Below are positions 9,737-19,739 of a stretch of 64,000 nucleotides of DNA, piece after piece. The stretch is from Eurosta solidaginis (taxonomy: Eukaryota > Arthropoda > Insecta > Diptera > Tephritidae), in contig NC_090321.1 in assembly GCF_040869045.1 (NCBI RefSeq), positions 138,251,689 to 138,315,688 of the forward strand, read 5' to 3'. The translations under genes were made by a program, and so were the position numbers. Under the pieces are notes generated by a model, which had not been told where the DNA came from, ran no database searches, and saw only the letters and a list, made by a program, of their open reading frames with translations. How positions within the stretch are numbered: position 1 is the first letter of the stretch; the number at the start of each line of letters is the position of its first letter.

Positions 9737-11839
9737 GCCTGAAATCTATGAAAAGGAAAGGAAAGCTGGAAGAAAAGGTCTGTCCGTGTCAGGTGGAGTC
9801 ATCCCTCCCACTCTGCGTAAAACCTCGACGCCACCTTGGGCGTTGCACTGACTCCGAGACTTTAGCAACGCCCCCTTAGCCTGACATGTGTCCGTCCGTC
9901 AATGTCCCATGTCCCTAATCTGTCTAGTCCGTCACGTTAGCCTCACATCAACGTCTCCTATAATGCACCCATGCAACACCCACACCAAATTTATGCCTAA
10001 TTAGCCTGACATATTATTTGGACTTCAACCCATTCAATGTAAGGCCAAATGATGTACAAGAAAACTATCCGATTTCAGCGGTAAATTTTACAATTAATTT
10101 ATTATATAATTAATTTAATTGAACTACAAATTCATGGAAACTAAATCTAAAATTAATTGGAATCCAAAAAAAGAAATATCTATTAATCTAACTTATTACT
10201 AATACCTAACCTGGACTTCAAATAATAATGGATATATATATAATACATATGTGCATGTATGTATCTATTTATCTGCTTGTGAATAAACAAATACTAACAA
10301 GGATTAATTTTTTTTTAAAAAAAAGAGAATAACGTACTAACAATTTAAACACAAGTTGTTGTGGGATGTTATGAAAGTTTAGAAGTTCGGCCCGCGGTAA
10401 AAAAAAAAATGAAAGGAAAATTTTATAAAAGTAGTGATATCCGAAAGTAGGAATTATCGTACCGCCTCTGTAGTTTGTGCGAATTCAAAAATAAAGTCTT
10501 CCCTATTGTAAGGTAGATGGGTTTATACATATATATATGCAAATGTATACATAGTGCATTGTCTCAGAAATGTGATACCTTAAATATTATCACTCACCGA
10601 TCTTACCAGCAACGAAGGCGCCTGCGTCAGAGGGGGAGCACATACATATGTATCATATACCTAAGAGACTTTTTGTTGGAAGTTTTCCAATCAACTACCG
10701 GCAATGGAAAAGAAGATATTTTGTTTATTCGGGCATGCGGTTGCGGTCCGAATCAAAGCAGAATATTTCCTCTTTTCTTTCTTGTGCGGGCAAAAATATT
10801 TAATTAATTTAAGTAAAAAGAAAGAACAAAAGGTGGCTGAACAAAACGAGAATCGTGATGCCGTAGAGAAAAACTGAAGAAGAAAAGGTAATTTAAAAGG
10901 AGTGAAAGTTAACCAGATAAAAATAAACAAAAAAATAAACTTTATGAAAACTATTGAAAATGGAAGCAAGTAAACTAAAGATTATGAGTAAGGAGAGGGT
11001 GAGATAAATAAAGAATGAAGACTAATGATCAGCAAACGAACAAAAAGAGGAAATTGTGATTTTTTGTTTTTTTTTGGCAAAACTAAATAAATAAATAGAA
11101 ATATAAAAAAGGCAAAATTAATATGAACAACAAAAAAGATAAAACAGGGGGGCCAAGTTAGGGCATAATGATATGCATATAATTATCTACATATATACAC
11201 ATATGTGTACATATGTATGGATATATATCCGAACCAAAAGAAATTTAGGAAACTAAAATTATTTACCGAAAAAAAAATCTCAAATTTAAATGACCAAATC
11301 AAAATTAATCTCAAATGTGGAAAACTAAACCGTCTAATAAAAAAAAAAAAAGAAATGCAAATATTATGCTAACAAAAATTTCAAAAAAACCCTAAAAAAT
11401 GTCGATTAATTTTTTTTCTCTGCTCGGCGGTGGCTCGAGACTTGCTCCTCCCCTTCGTTGTTCTCCTCTGCTGCGCTATATCACCCAAATAATGATTGCG
11501 GTGCCAGGATGGGAGCGCCAAGATGCCCTTTTACCCCTTTGATGTTCAGCCTGGCACCGTCTGTATGCTTCCTCTTGTCTTCTTCAACTTACTACCCCGC
11601 TTTTTATGTTGATTTTTTTAGTATATATGTGTGTGTGGCAAGTTCCTGTATGAAGTACTACCCCGCCTTTGTGTGAGTTTGTGACTCGATGGTGGTGGCA
11701 GATGTGGCAGGCTTTACCTTTAGCGCCGCGATCTATTCGAGGGGAAAAGAAACAATTTCAGGGGTTGGGTCATAACGCAAAAAAGGGAACACTTAGATGC
11801 ATGTGAACTTTATTTAGCTTCTATCTTTGTTTTGCCCAC
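9737..11839. other. Long stretch without recognised gene
   Basis: Mostly AT-rich. 9770-10050 is GC-richer and has three spaced variants of TTAGCCTGACAT. Short open frames at 10517-10807 (+), 10691-10969 (-) and 11458-11676 (+) show no domain and look like chance. Simple (AT/CATA) runs lie near 10225-10260 and 11170-11230. Confidence 0.4.
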
Positions 11840-12245
11840 TGTATCCTTTATTTGTTATAGTTATTGAATTTTATTAAATTGTGTAATTTTATTTATTTAC
11901 CTGATTTTACCTACTTATTTCATTTTGCCTATTTATGAAATTTTGTTTATTTATTTCATTTTATTTATTTTACTTAATTTTATCTATATATTTAATGTTA
12001 TCTATTCGATTTTACTCAGATGTCTGACTTTATGTATTTATGTACGATATTTAATTTTAATTAGTTGTATGGTTTTATTTTATTTTATAATTATAGTTAA
12101 TTTATTTAAATTTTATTTTATTTAACTTTCATTATTTTATTTTATTTCATTACTTCATAGTATCTTCGCATTTAATTTTATTTATTTATTCAATTTTGTG
12201 AATTTTAGGTATTTAATTTTATTTTATTTAATTTGCATTTTAACA
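11840..12245. repeat. Low-complexity ATTTTATTTATTTA-type sequence
   Basis: Almost pure A/T with imperfect repeats of ATTTTATTTA. No coding or RNA feature. Confidence 0.75.
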
Positions 12246-12799
12246 ATTTAATTTATGTTCACGAATAGTCCACACGCACCAGGGACTGGGGAAGGGGGTT
12301 TCACTGACTCACCTGAATAGGGTACAGGACACCGAGTTTTTTTTTGTGTGCCGGTGCTTAACGGGCCAATAACGCGGTTAGCAACAACCGTAAACCGAAA
12401 CTTATTTTTTTTTTTCACAAAGGACTTTTTTTCCACTTAAAACGACTTTAGTAGCTTCCGCACTCACTTGCATGTACTTTACATTTGAGACATGCCCTGT
12501 CATCGTTTGGCGATCGTACCCCATAGATCGAAAGCATTTCTTTCTCTCCACTTTCACTCAAGAACGAAAGATACCAATACATACAATCCTCTTTTGGCGG
12601 GAAACGACAGACATAAACTTTCACGAACAAACTTCACGCATACTAACAAATACATGTTCGAACATCTAGGAATGTGTTTGCTTTCTACCAGTTACTAACA
12701 CATGTGAACGTGGATATGCTGGTATATGCACACAGATATATACGTAGATATTTGAACATCCTTACCATCGCCTTAACCCACTGGCTGCCGCTACAGGTG
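12246..12799. other. Unassigned stretch
   Basis: Short overlapping frames on both strands (12248-12698) have no recognised motif. Nothing else was identified. Confidence 0.35.
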
Positions 12800-13421
12800 G
12801 TAGGGACTAAGAGTCTGTTTCCCTGACCTACACGATTGCTGTCGGAAAAGAAGGAGAAGAAGACGAGGCAGGGGCTGATATACGGCATTGCTGCCCACTC
12901 TACTACGTAGATTGTAGTTATGAGTGGGAGCGGCCGTATGAGCTGGAGGCACCATAGGGCGCGAGCTGCTGGGGGAACTAGTAGTGGCTTGCTGAGCAGT
13001 GGAGCTGCTGGAATTTAGTGGGGGGGGGGCGCTAAGGCTCAGCCTACGGGACGCCCTTGGGCGTGAACAGCAGGGAGCCACAAAATATTTAAAATAATTA
13101 CCCTGAACAACCTGTCCGATGCAACCATCCCTTGCACGAGACACGCTGACAAGAGTATGACCGTTCAAAAAAGATTCTTTTCCGGCAAACGCAGAAAAAC
13201 CTTCTCAGGTCCGGGGTTAGGAGACGGACCCGGATTGGGTTCGATACCTGCCCGGAGCAGGAGAGTATGGAGCAGTCCCGCTGCGAGGAGCTGCTGGAGG
13301 GATGACAATTTGTGGAAAGGAGATAACGAATTAAATGGGGTTGCACTGAAATGACAGTCCTTGATCGGGAAAAATCCGGAGTCGCTCCGGTACATAGAAA
13401 CAACTGCCTTGGGAAGCGGGG
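12800..13421 (-). pseudogene. 5' end of Jockey-like LINE (copy B) with 2A-like motif
   Basis: Aligns with the 5' part of the full LINE at 39430-40069 and begins with the same 5' terminus (CGCTTCCCAAGGCAG on the minus strand). The frame 13165-13395 gives the N-terminus, including LLLRAGIEPNPGP. Two other frames (13098-13520, 12791-13168) continue with a PHD-like Cys/His cluster (CVCRK.., SCKG, HRTGC) and an Ala/Ser/Pro-rich linker with LNSSSSTAQQ. The 3' side stops near 12800 inside the linker, so endonuclease and RT are absent. Several frameshifts make it non-functional. Confidence 0.75.
13225..13248 (-). other. 2A-like ribosome-skipping motif (copy B)
   Basis: Codons for GIEPNPGP, residues 50-57 of the LINE N-terminal frame, preceded by a Leu-rich run (LLHTLLLR). 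The canonical motif is D(V/I)ExNPGP; the first Asp is Gly here. Several non-LTR elements use such N-terminal 2A sequences; activity here is unproven. Confidence 0.5.
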
Positions 13422-13461
13422 TGGGACGTCGTCTTTATGTTTATGGGCTCGTTTGTTAGCA

Positions 13462-13466
13462 CGACG
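13462..13466. other. 5-bp target-site duplication CGACG (left of Transib)
   Basis: Identical to 17526-17530. Five GC-rich bases are the usual Transib duplication. Confidence 0.85.
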
Positions 13467-13504
13467 TACAGTGGCGCCTTTTGATTTTTTTCTTTGCAAA
13501 AATC
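13467..13504 (+). other. Left Transib terminus, RSS-like
   Basis: TACAGTG (13467-13473), 22-bp spacer, then GCAAAAATC (13496-13504). Heptamer 6/7, nonamer 7/9 against ACAAAAACC. Confidence 0.8.
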
Positions 13505-14369
13505 GTAACTTTTGAACCAATTAAAGGCGTGAAAGCTCAGATTGTCACAGATACAGGGTGCTTCAAAAAAAATTCGTCAAATTCGAAAAATTTTGAAAAA
13601 TGCAAAAACAAAATGTTTTTGTAATTGATATTAGAGAAAAATTGTAAGTTTACAATACATATACACAAAATGTTTTTAGTAAAAAATAAAAAAAAAATTA
13701 AATGAGATTTGTCTTATAATGACGTATTAAGGCATTAAATAAGATAAACTAATGATTTTGATAAGATAGCATGGCACTGCCCACTTATGATAAAAAGTTT
13801 TATCTAAGTAGTCACGTAATCAATAACTACCAAAGTCTATAGACGTATTTTTTCTTTTAAATGGCAATACTCTTATAAAACTCAAATGTCCGTTTTTGGT
13901 GCCACAATAACAAGGCGCTTCAAAATCATCGTAAAATTTTACATATTTTTTTTTTTTTTAATTTACAAGCCAAATATGTATTTTATTAATAACTAAAAGT
14001 TATTATATTATTTGAGCTAAAGATTAAACAGCCAACGAATTTTGGAAAAGGGGAGTGGCACTGCCCACATATGCTAAAAAGTTTGATCTTAGTAACCGCT
14101 TTACAAATTTGTACCAAACTCGATAGACGTATTGATTTCTATAAAAATTTAATACTCGTTTGAAGGCGAAATGCCTAAGCTTTAAAATAAATTTGATAAA
14201 CTTCAGAGAAATGCAATAACGAAGAGTATATATTTATAAATTACTAAATTAATTAATTCTTTTATTTGAAATAAAAAATTAACTTGTACATAGATATATT
14301 ATTTTTCAATAAAGTAACAAAATTGATTAGTAAATCTCTTTTTCATTGTTGTGATAAGAAGTGGGAAAC
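13505..14369. other. Non-coding left interior of Transib
   Basis: AT-rich sequence between the left terminus and the transposase stop codon. Two diverged copies of a block with GGCACTGCCCACTTATGATAAAAAG occur near 13771 and 14055 (given here in parts: GGCACTGCCCAC then TATGMTAAAAAGTTT). No ORF. Confidence 0.5.
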
Positions 14370-16709
14370 TTATTCTATCTTAACATAGTCATCGTCACTG
14401 GAACATATATCTAACAAAGCAGCCATTTCTGAGCTATACGCATCTGTAAGATCTTTTTATGTTCTTACATACCTCATAGATGATATGACTGGATCAGAAG
14501 AGATAGCTAACATGTTGAAAAAGTCTTCGTTTTGTCTAACTCGTGATACTTTGCAGGTGTTCATACATCTATATCTTTTGTAGTCCTTGTTCTTAGATTC
14601 TTGAGCTTCTTCAGACAATTCTCCTAATGGTAAGCACTGGTACTCTATTAAATTTTTTACATGTACTAAAATTTTATGTACCGTTGGTGTAAGCTTTTTC
14701 TCAGGATACTTTTGATGCAGCAACTCTGTACTTTTAGAAGCATATTCTCCAAATTTGGGTCCATTAACTTGGCGGCCACCGTGGTGTGATGGTAGCGTGC
14801 TCCGCCTATCACACCGTATGCCCTGGGTTCAACTCCCGGGCAAAGCAACATCAAAATTTTAGAAATAAGGTTTTTCAATTAGAAGAAAATTTTTCTAAGC
14901 GGGGTCGCCCCTCGGCAGTGTTTGGCAAGCGCTCCGGGTGTATTTCTGCCATGAAAAGCTCTCAGTGAAAACTCATCTGCCTTGCAGATGCCGTTCGGAG
15001 TCGGCATAAAACATGTAGGTCCCGTCCGGCCAATTTGTAGGGAAAATCAAGAGGAGCACGACGCAAATTGGAAGAGAAGCTCGGCCTTAGATCTCTTCGG
15101 AGGTTATCGCGCCTTACATTTATTTTTATTTTTAAACTTGTTCATGGCAGTTTAAAATATTTAAAATTACTCCCGATCTTTTCACAATATCTCTATCAAC
15201 TCCTGTTATGTGCGCAGTCACTTCATCGTTTTAAAAAAATCTTCTTGACGAGTTACCATCATTTGTATTTCCGTATCCATACTTTGGACAGTCAACTCTA
15301 AGGCCAATCTCTTTATAGAATGCATCCTGAATTATTTTTTTCTCCTGTTTTGTTGTTGTATTGTCGTCGAAAACTTCTCCTTGTTTTGGTAGTGTATAAG
15401 CCAGCTTCAAAACAAATTTCATACATCTTATCCTAGCATACAAAGGAGATATTCCATACTCATAATTTAGTTCTTCAGTTATTGAATCAAGATTTTCAAA
15501 GTCCTTTTGGCTCTTACAAATTGGATATTTCATTGTAGATGTCGTATTTGTTATTAAGTTCAAAACTTTTCCATCGACCATTGTTAGAAGAAAATCATGC
15601 TTTATTTTAATAACATTCCCCTCTTCAATTTCAAATATTGTTGGTTCTAATTTGGTAATTTGATTTTTTTATATCATTCACTGTAGCTTTTATGAGTTCC
15701 GAAGATTCCTTCTCGTATTTAAATAATATCGGGCGGCACAATATAGTTGATGACGGACGTGGATTTTTCCAATATTCTGAAGCTTCATCTTTTAGTCGTA
15801 ATGGAACAATAGAAGCCATAAACATATTACTATCTGTATTGTTTCATCGTCTACATTTATTCTTTGTTTATATGCGCTTTGTACTGATGATCCATCACAA
15901 CCCCACTTAGTTATCAATGCTAGCTCCTTTGGCAGTGATTTCAACTTTCCTTCAGTAAAACTTTGAAGGAGTCGTGTAGACGTATGATCCATTAAGTTTT
16001 GTAGCTCATTTTCAGCTGATACTTCGGTCATTTTGGGACTTAGAGGAACTGCTTCTTTCTTGGCTTGAGTAATTTTTTTGTATCCAGGTAAAATATCGGC
16101 ATTACGTTGCAATAATGACTTACGCAATATAATATATTTTTTCTTCTTTAAGCCGAGATCTATAAACAGCGCCGAAGCTTCTTCGGGAGTGTATTTCCTA
16201 GGTAGCGCATTTGGTGGTGTGGGAATGCTGTTTTTGATCCTCATCAGTCGCACTGGACTTGCTACCGCAACTGCTTTTGTTATATGAGACTTCACGTTTT
16301 CTTCGTCTTTTTTATATTTAATAGCCAGTACTTCTGAAAGATGAGTCGTGGCCATAGCTTTTGTGGTATCAGACAGCTTTCTTTTCCTTGTGTAGGTAGA
16401 ACACTCTTCTATGGGTTTTGTTGGTCTCCCTCTAGTTGGATTGGTTGACGTGCTAGGCGTTTCTTCGTCCAAAAAAGTTTTGTCAGCTAGCCACTTTTCA
16501 TGCTTATTTAGAAATTTTGAATTGTTACGATAGACATCCTTCCATTTTCTTTCTATCATAATGTATTGTAAACAAATTTTTTCTTCCAGGCCTTCCTTTT
16601 CTTTAATGCTTGTTTCACTCGCTAATTCTCTCAAAATAGCCTCAACGAAGTCCCGTCTTGACTTTGTAGATTTAAACACCGCAAATAGTTTGGAGTTTTC
16701 TAGATACAT
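14370..16709 (-). pseudogene. Transib (RAG1-like) transposase, broken
   Basis: Start Met at 16709 (an in-frame TAG lies just upstream); stop at 14370-14372. 16709-15792 is 305 aa, basic, with an RGRPTKP hook-like segment, and ends in the first catalytic region (WGCDGSS, the Asp matching RAG1 D600). The next frame (15825-15631) has NPRPSSTILCRP, a hallmark Transib/RAG1 segment. 15581-15231 includes KVLNLITNTTSTMK and NTNDGNSSRRFF (second Asp region). After a SINE insertion, 14723-14457 carries GELSEEAQESKNKDYKRY, the Glu region equivalent to RAG1 E962. At least two frameshifts and the SINE break the gene. The enzyme would cut at the heptamers and move the element. Confidence 0.85.
14771..15133 (+). 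mobile_element. tRNA-derived SINE, copy 1
   Basis: Begins GGCGGCCACCGTGG, with a Pol III A-box-like TGGTGTGATGG at 14782 and B box GGGTTCAACTCC at 14825. A conserved body follows (CTCATCTGCCTTGCAGATG, CGTTCGGAGTCGGCATAAAA, GATCTCTTCGGAGGTTATCG) and then a T-rich tail. It interrupts the Transib transposase between its second-Asp and Glu regions. Only a short imperfect flank repeat (AACTTG) is seen. Two further copies are at 22260-22620 and 60897-61260. Confidence 0.85.
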
Positions 16710-17487
16710 ATTAGATTTGGCTTCGAGTGTATCTGACTAAATATTAAACTGTGAACTATATTTAAAAATCACTTGTTTTAAGTAAACAGAATACTTAGTT
16801 CCTTAATCTCCAAAAGACGAATGATAATGTGCATTGTATGATGGATAACTTTATATACCTACTCAAATTATTAAAATGAATTTCAGGTATACAATTCGTA
16901 ACTAAAAAAATGTATGTTGTTAACAATTCCAATAACAAAAACGACCTTACTGAACTATATATACCTGCTCAGGCGCGTATTTATGCCCAAGGTTGTTTAA
17001 CTTTATTTGATGTAAAAAGTGAAGTCGCAGCTGGACGCAGGTAGACTTTATGAATTTAGGTAACTGAATATTTCACAAATAACTACTGTTAATTTGACGG
17101 AGCACATATTTTAACATTATTTTTTTCCATCAAAATTTTAAAAAGGGCCTAAAAATAGGCATTTCGAAAAACAGGTATATCCGCCAACTTTTAACAAAAA
17201 AAAAAACAAACAATTTTTTTTTGTTTCAATCCTAAATTAAATTATCTTTAATTGTTATACAAGAAAATGACAACCGGCCGCCTTATTTACTCACAAAACC
17301 ATTTTAAATACAACGAAAAAGTAGAAACTTTCAAATTTTTCCCAATGTTGAAAATTGGTCAAAGTTGAGCGGCTCTACCTGGTAAACTATAATTTCCTGT
17401 GAAAAAACAGTTGTATATTCTTGATCCCTAGAAAATTCTCTATTAGAAACATGTATTAGCTTTAGCGAACGCTTTCATGATTTTTTT

Positions 17488-17525
17488 GATTTTTGCCATG
17501 CTTTAACGGCAGAGGCGCCACTGTG
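17488..17525 (-). other. Right Transib terminus, RSS-like
   Basis: Read inward: CACAGTG (perfect RSS heptamer) at 17525-17519, 22-bp spacer, GCAAAAATC at 17496-17488. Confidence 0.85.
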
Positions 17526-17530
17526 CGACG
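17526..17530. other. 5-bp target-site duplication CGACG (right of Transib)
   Basis: Matches 13462-13466 exactly. Confidence 0.85.
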
Positions 17531-18176
17531 TCTGGCTTTGTCTACAGGAGAATGCATTATAAATTGTCGGCAAAAGCCGCCCGCGCATTCCTTCGAAGCG
17601 GATAAAGTTTTGTCACCGAAGGTTATCGAAACTTTGTCGTTGTGTTTGGTAGGATTAGACAAGGATTTGACGGCTGACCACAATTTACCAACACCCGCAG
17701 AGAGGTTGCAGCTCTTTAGATGGCCCTTCTATTTGGTACGTTTATGCTCATTTACCAACCGCATGATATCCAAGTTAAGACTCCTAATTTGGGGGTCTCT
17801 AGGGTTGAGATGTCCCGCTAGGTTCTCTTGCTAAATTTGCGGCTTCGGCCGGAATGAAGCGTGCAGAAGCTGAAGCGATGACCTTGCAGAACGCACGCTC
17901 GCCTTGCCGGACATCAGTCGGAATGGTGAAAGCAGCAAAAAATTGATTTGAAAAGGTTGTGTAATCTTCCCAATTGGCTTTTTCAAATTAATCAATGAAA
18001 GTCTGCTTTTCAGAGGTGATAAAATTGGCAGGTAGGTGAATTGAAAGGGTTATGGGAAGATGATCAGAAGCTAGAGTAAGGATCGGTTGCCATTCAACGC
18101 AATTTATGAGCCCTGCGCTGACGATTGAGATGTCAGAAGAGCTGTGGCAATTACCTGCAATTCGAGTGGGGGGCAT

Positions 18177-19514
18177 GTTGTTGTTGTTGTTGTAGCGATA
18201 AGGTTGCTCCCCGAAGGCTTTGGGGAGTGTTATCGATGTGATGGTCCTTTGCCGGATGCAGATCCGGTACGCTCCGGTGTTGTTGTTGTTGTTGTAGCAA
18301 TGCTCGCCCCACCTAATAGCCGCGACCGATCACAAATTGTCATCAATATCCTCTAACGGGAGTTCAAGGAAACTTGCCGTTTCAACAGGGGTGGACCATA
18401 AGGAAAGAAAGGGGTGTTAGAGGCGTTGGTTCCACATTACAATTAAAGAGATGGTTGGTGTCATGTGGGGACACATTGCAAGCGGGGCATACATTTTGTA
18501 TGTCGGGGTTGATTCTGGATAGGTAAGAGTTTAACCTGTTACAGTATCCAGAACGAAGTTGAGCAAGAGTGACACGCGTTTCCCTGGGGAGTATGCGTTC
18601 CCCTTCCGCGAGTTCTGGATATTTTTCTTCAAGTACTGGATTCACCGGGCAATTCCCGACATAAAGGTCCGACGCCTGTCTATGGAGTTCACCAAGGACC
18701 TGCTTGTGTTTTTTCGCTTCATACGGCTGGGTTCTCAGGTGCCGTATTTCCTCAAAATGCTTACGGAGATGACTCCTTAGGCCACTAGGCGGTGCTGGTT
18801 CGTCAATCAGATGTCTGTTGGGATGCCCAGGTTTCTGGGTATTCAACAGAAACTGTTTGGTCAGCATCTCATTTCTCTCCCTGATGGGGAGTATTCTCGC
18901 CTCATTATGCAGATGGTGTTCTGGGGACATAAGAAGACAGCCCGTGGCGATTCTGAGAGCAGTATTTTGGCAGGCCTGTAGTTTCTTCCAGTGGGTAGTT
19001 TTTAGGCTTGGCGACCATATGGGTGACGTGTAGCACGTAATCGGCTGGCTAATTGCTTTGTATGTGGTCATGAGCGTTTCTTTATCTTTTCCCCAGGTAC
19101 TGCCAGCAAGGGATTTGAGGATTTTATTACGGCTCTGAATTCTCGGAACAATTGCGGTTGCGTGCGCACCAAAATGTAGATCCTGATCAAAAGTCACACC
19201 CAAGATTTTGGGGTGTAGGACAGTCGGTAGCGTAGTGCCATCGACGTGGATGTTCAATATGGTCGACATTTGGGGCGTCCATGTTGTAAATAAGGTCGCG
19301 GAGCTTGGGGTCGCCAGAGCCTCGTCTGTTAGTGAAACAGGATTCGCCGCGGATAGGTGAAGTTGGCAATTGGGTTTGGAGAAGCTATATATTGCGCTGG
19401 CAACCTGAAGGGTTGCGCTACACAGCCCCTTGAATCTGGTATTTTAGTCGCCTCTTACGACAGGCATACCTACCGCGGGTATATTCTGATTCCCTAACCC
19501 GCTTGGGGTGAAGT
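18177..19514 (-). mobile_element. SINE-like repeat copy 2, split by a LINE fragment
   Basis: 3' part at 18177-18282, starting with the (GTT)n complement of the CAA tail. 5' part at 19304-19514, ending AACCCGCTTGGGG. About 110 bp of the middle is missing, and a 1-kb LINE 3' fragment lies between. Flanks are GAGTGGGGGGCAT (18164-18176) and GAGTGGGGCAT (19515-19525), a target duplication with a G-run length difference. It sits in the endonuclease of LINE copy A. Confidence 0.75.
18283..19303 (-). pseudogene. Jockey-like LINE 3' fragment (copy D)
   Basis: The frame 18382-19269 (295 aa) covers the C-terminal third of the LINE polyprotein: HPKILGVTFDQDL, ASPIWSP-like TSPIWSP, HWKKLQACQNTALR, RNRLNSYLSRIN-type NRLNSYLSRINPD and the terminal zinc cluster CPACNVSPHDTNHLFNC. 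The 3' untranslated end is GTTGTTGTTGTTGTAGCAATG on the plus strand, the complement of the family's CAA tail. The palm with YADD is absent, so the copy is 5' truncated. It lies inside the SINE-like repeat. Confidence 0.8.
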
Positions 19515-19739
19515 GAGTGGGGCATCGCCGTTTATCGTGCAGAAAGTTGTATTGTCTATTTGCTCTGCTAGCTGCCTGCCTCTGCTGTCGACTGGCAGAC
19601 TGGAATGCCAGAGATCGTGGTGAGCGCTGAAATCGCCGAGGATAAGACGGGTTTCGCCACGGAGTAGCGTACTGATATCAGGGCGATAGCCACTTGGTCA
19701 GCAGATGGCAGGGGGAATATAAATGAAGAAGGTAACAGG

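Larger units (their letters stand above)
13467..17525 (-). mobile_element. Transib-superfamily DNA transposon (RAG1-related), 4,059 bp
   Basis: Both ends carry the terminal block (C/T)ACAGTGGCGCC facing inward, flanked by the perfect 5-bp duplication CGACG. The right tip begins with CACAGTG, the V(D)J heptamer consensus; the left has TACAGTG. At both ends GCAAAAATC lies at positions 30-38 from the tip, so heptamer and nonamer-like block are separated by 22 bp. The element contains one minus-strand transposase relic (14370-16709) and was later hit by a tRNA-SINE. It inserted into LINE copy A, whose sequence continues on each side. Known Transibs have RSS-like ends and 5-bp duplications, which fits closely. 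Confidence 0.9.
13425..19735 (-). mobile_element. Jockey-like LINE copy A, host of nested insertions
   Basis: Pieces of one LINE copy read 19735-19515, 18176-17526 and 13466-13425 on the minus strand. The first two pieces are endonuclease (SSDISIVSAGL, SDHLPITL). The rest is the linker before RT (WSAVKSLSNPTKHNDKVSI) and ends in the HKHK segment that the 38-kb copy also has. The gaps are a SINE-like repeat (18177-19514) and a Transib element (13467-17525). Copy A abuts the 5' end of copy B at about 13421. It is truncated on both sides. Confidence 0.75.

Noticed and set aside
11458..11676. 72-codon Cys/Tyr-rich ORF
   Set aside because: No signal, domain or conserved neighbour; probably chance.
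14771..14850. Host tRNA gene
   Set aside because: The A and B boxes belong to a repeated SINE with a long conserved non-tRNA body and target duplications.
18144..18356. Valine-run ORF
   Set aside because: It is the (GTT)n complement of LINE/SINE CAA tails, not a protein.
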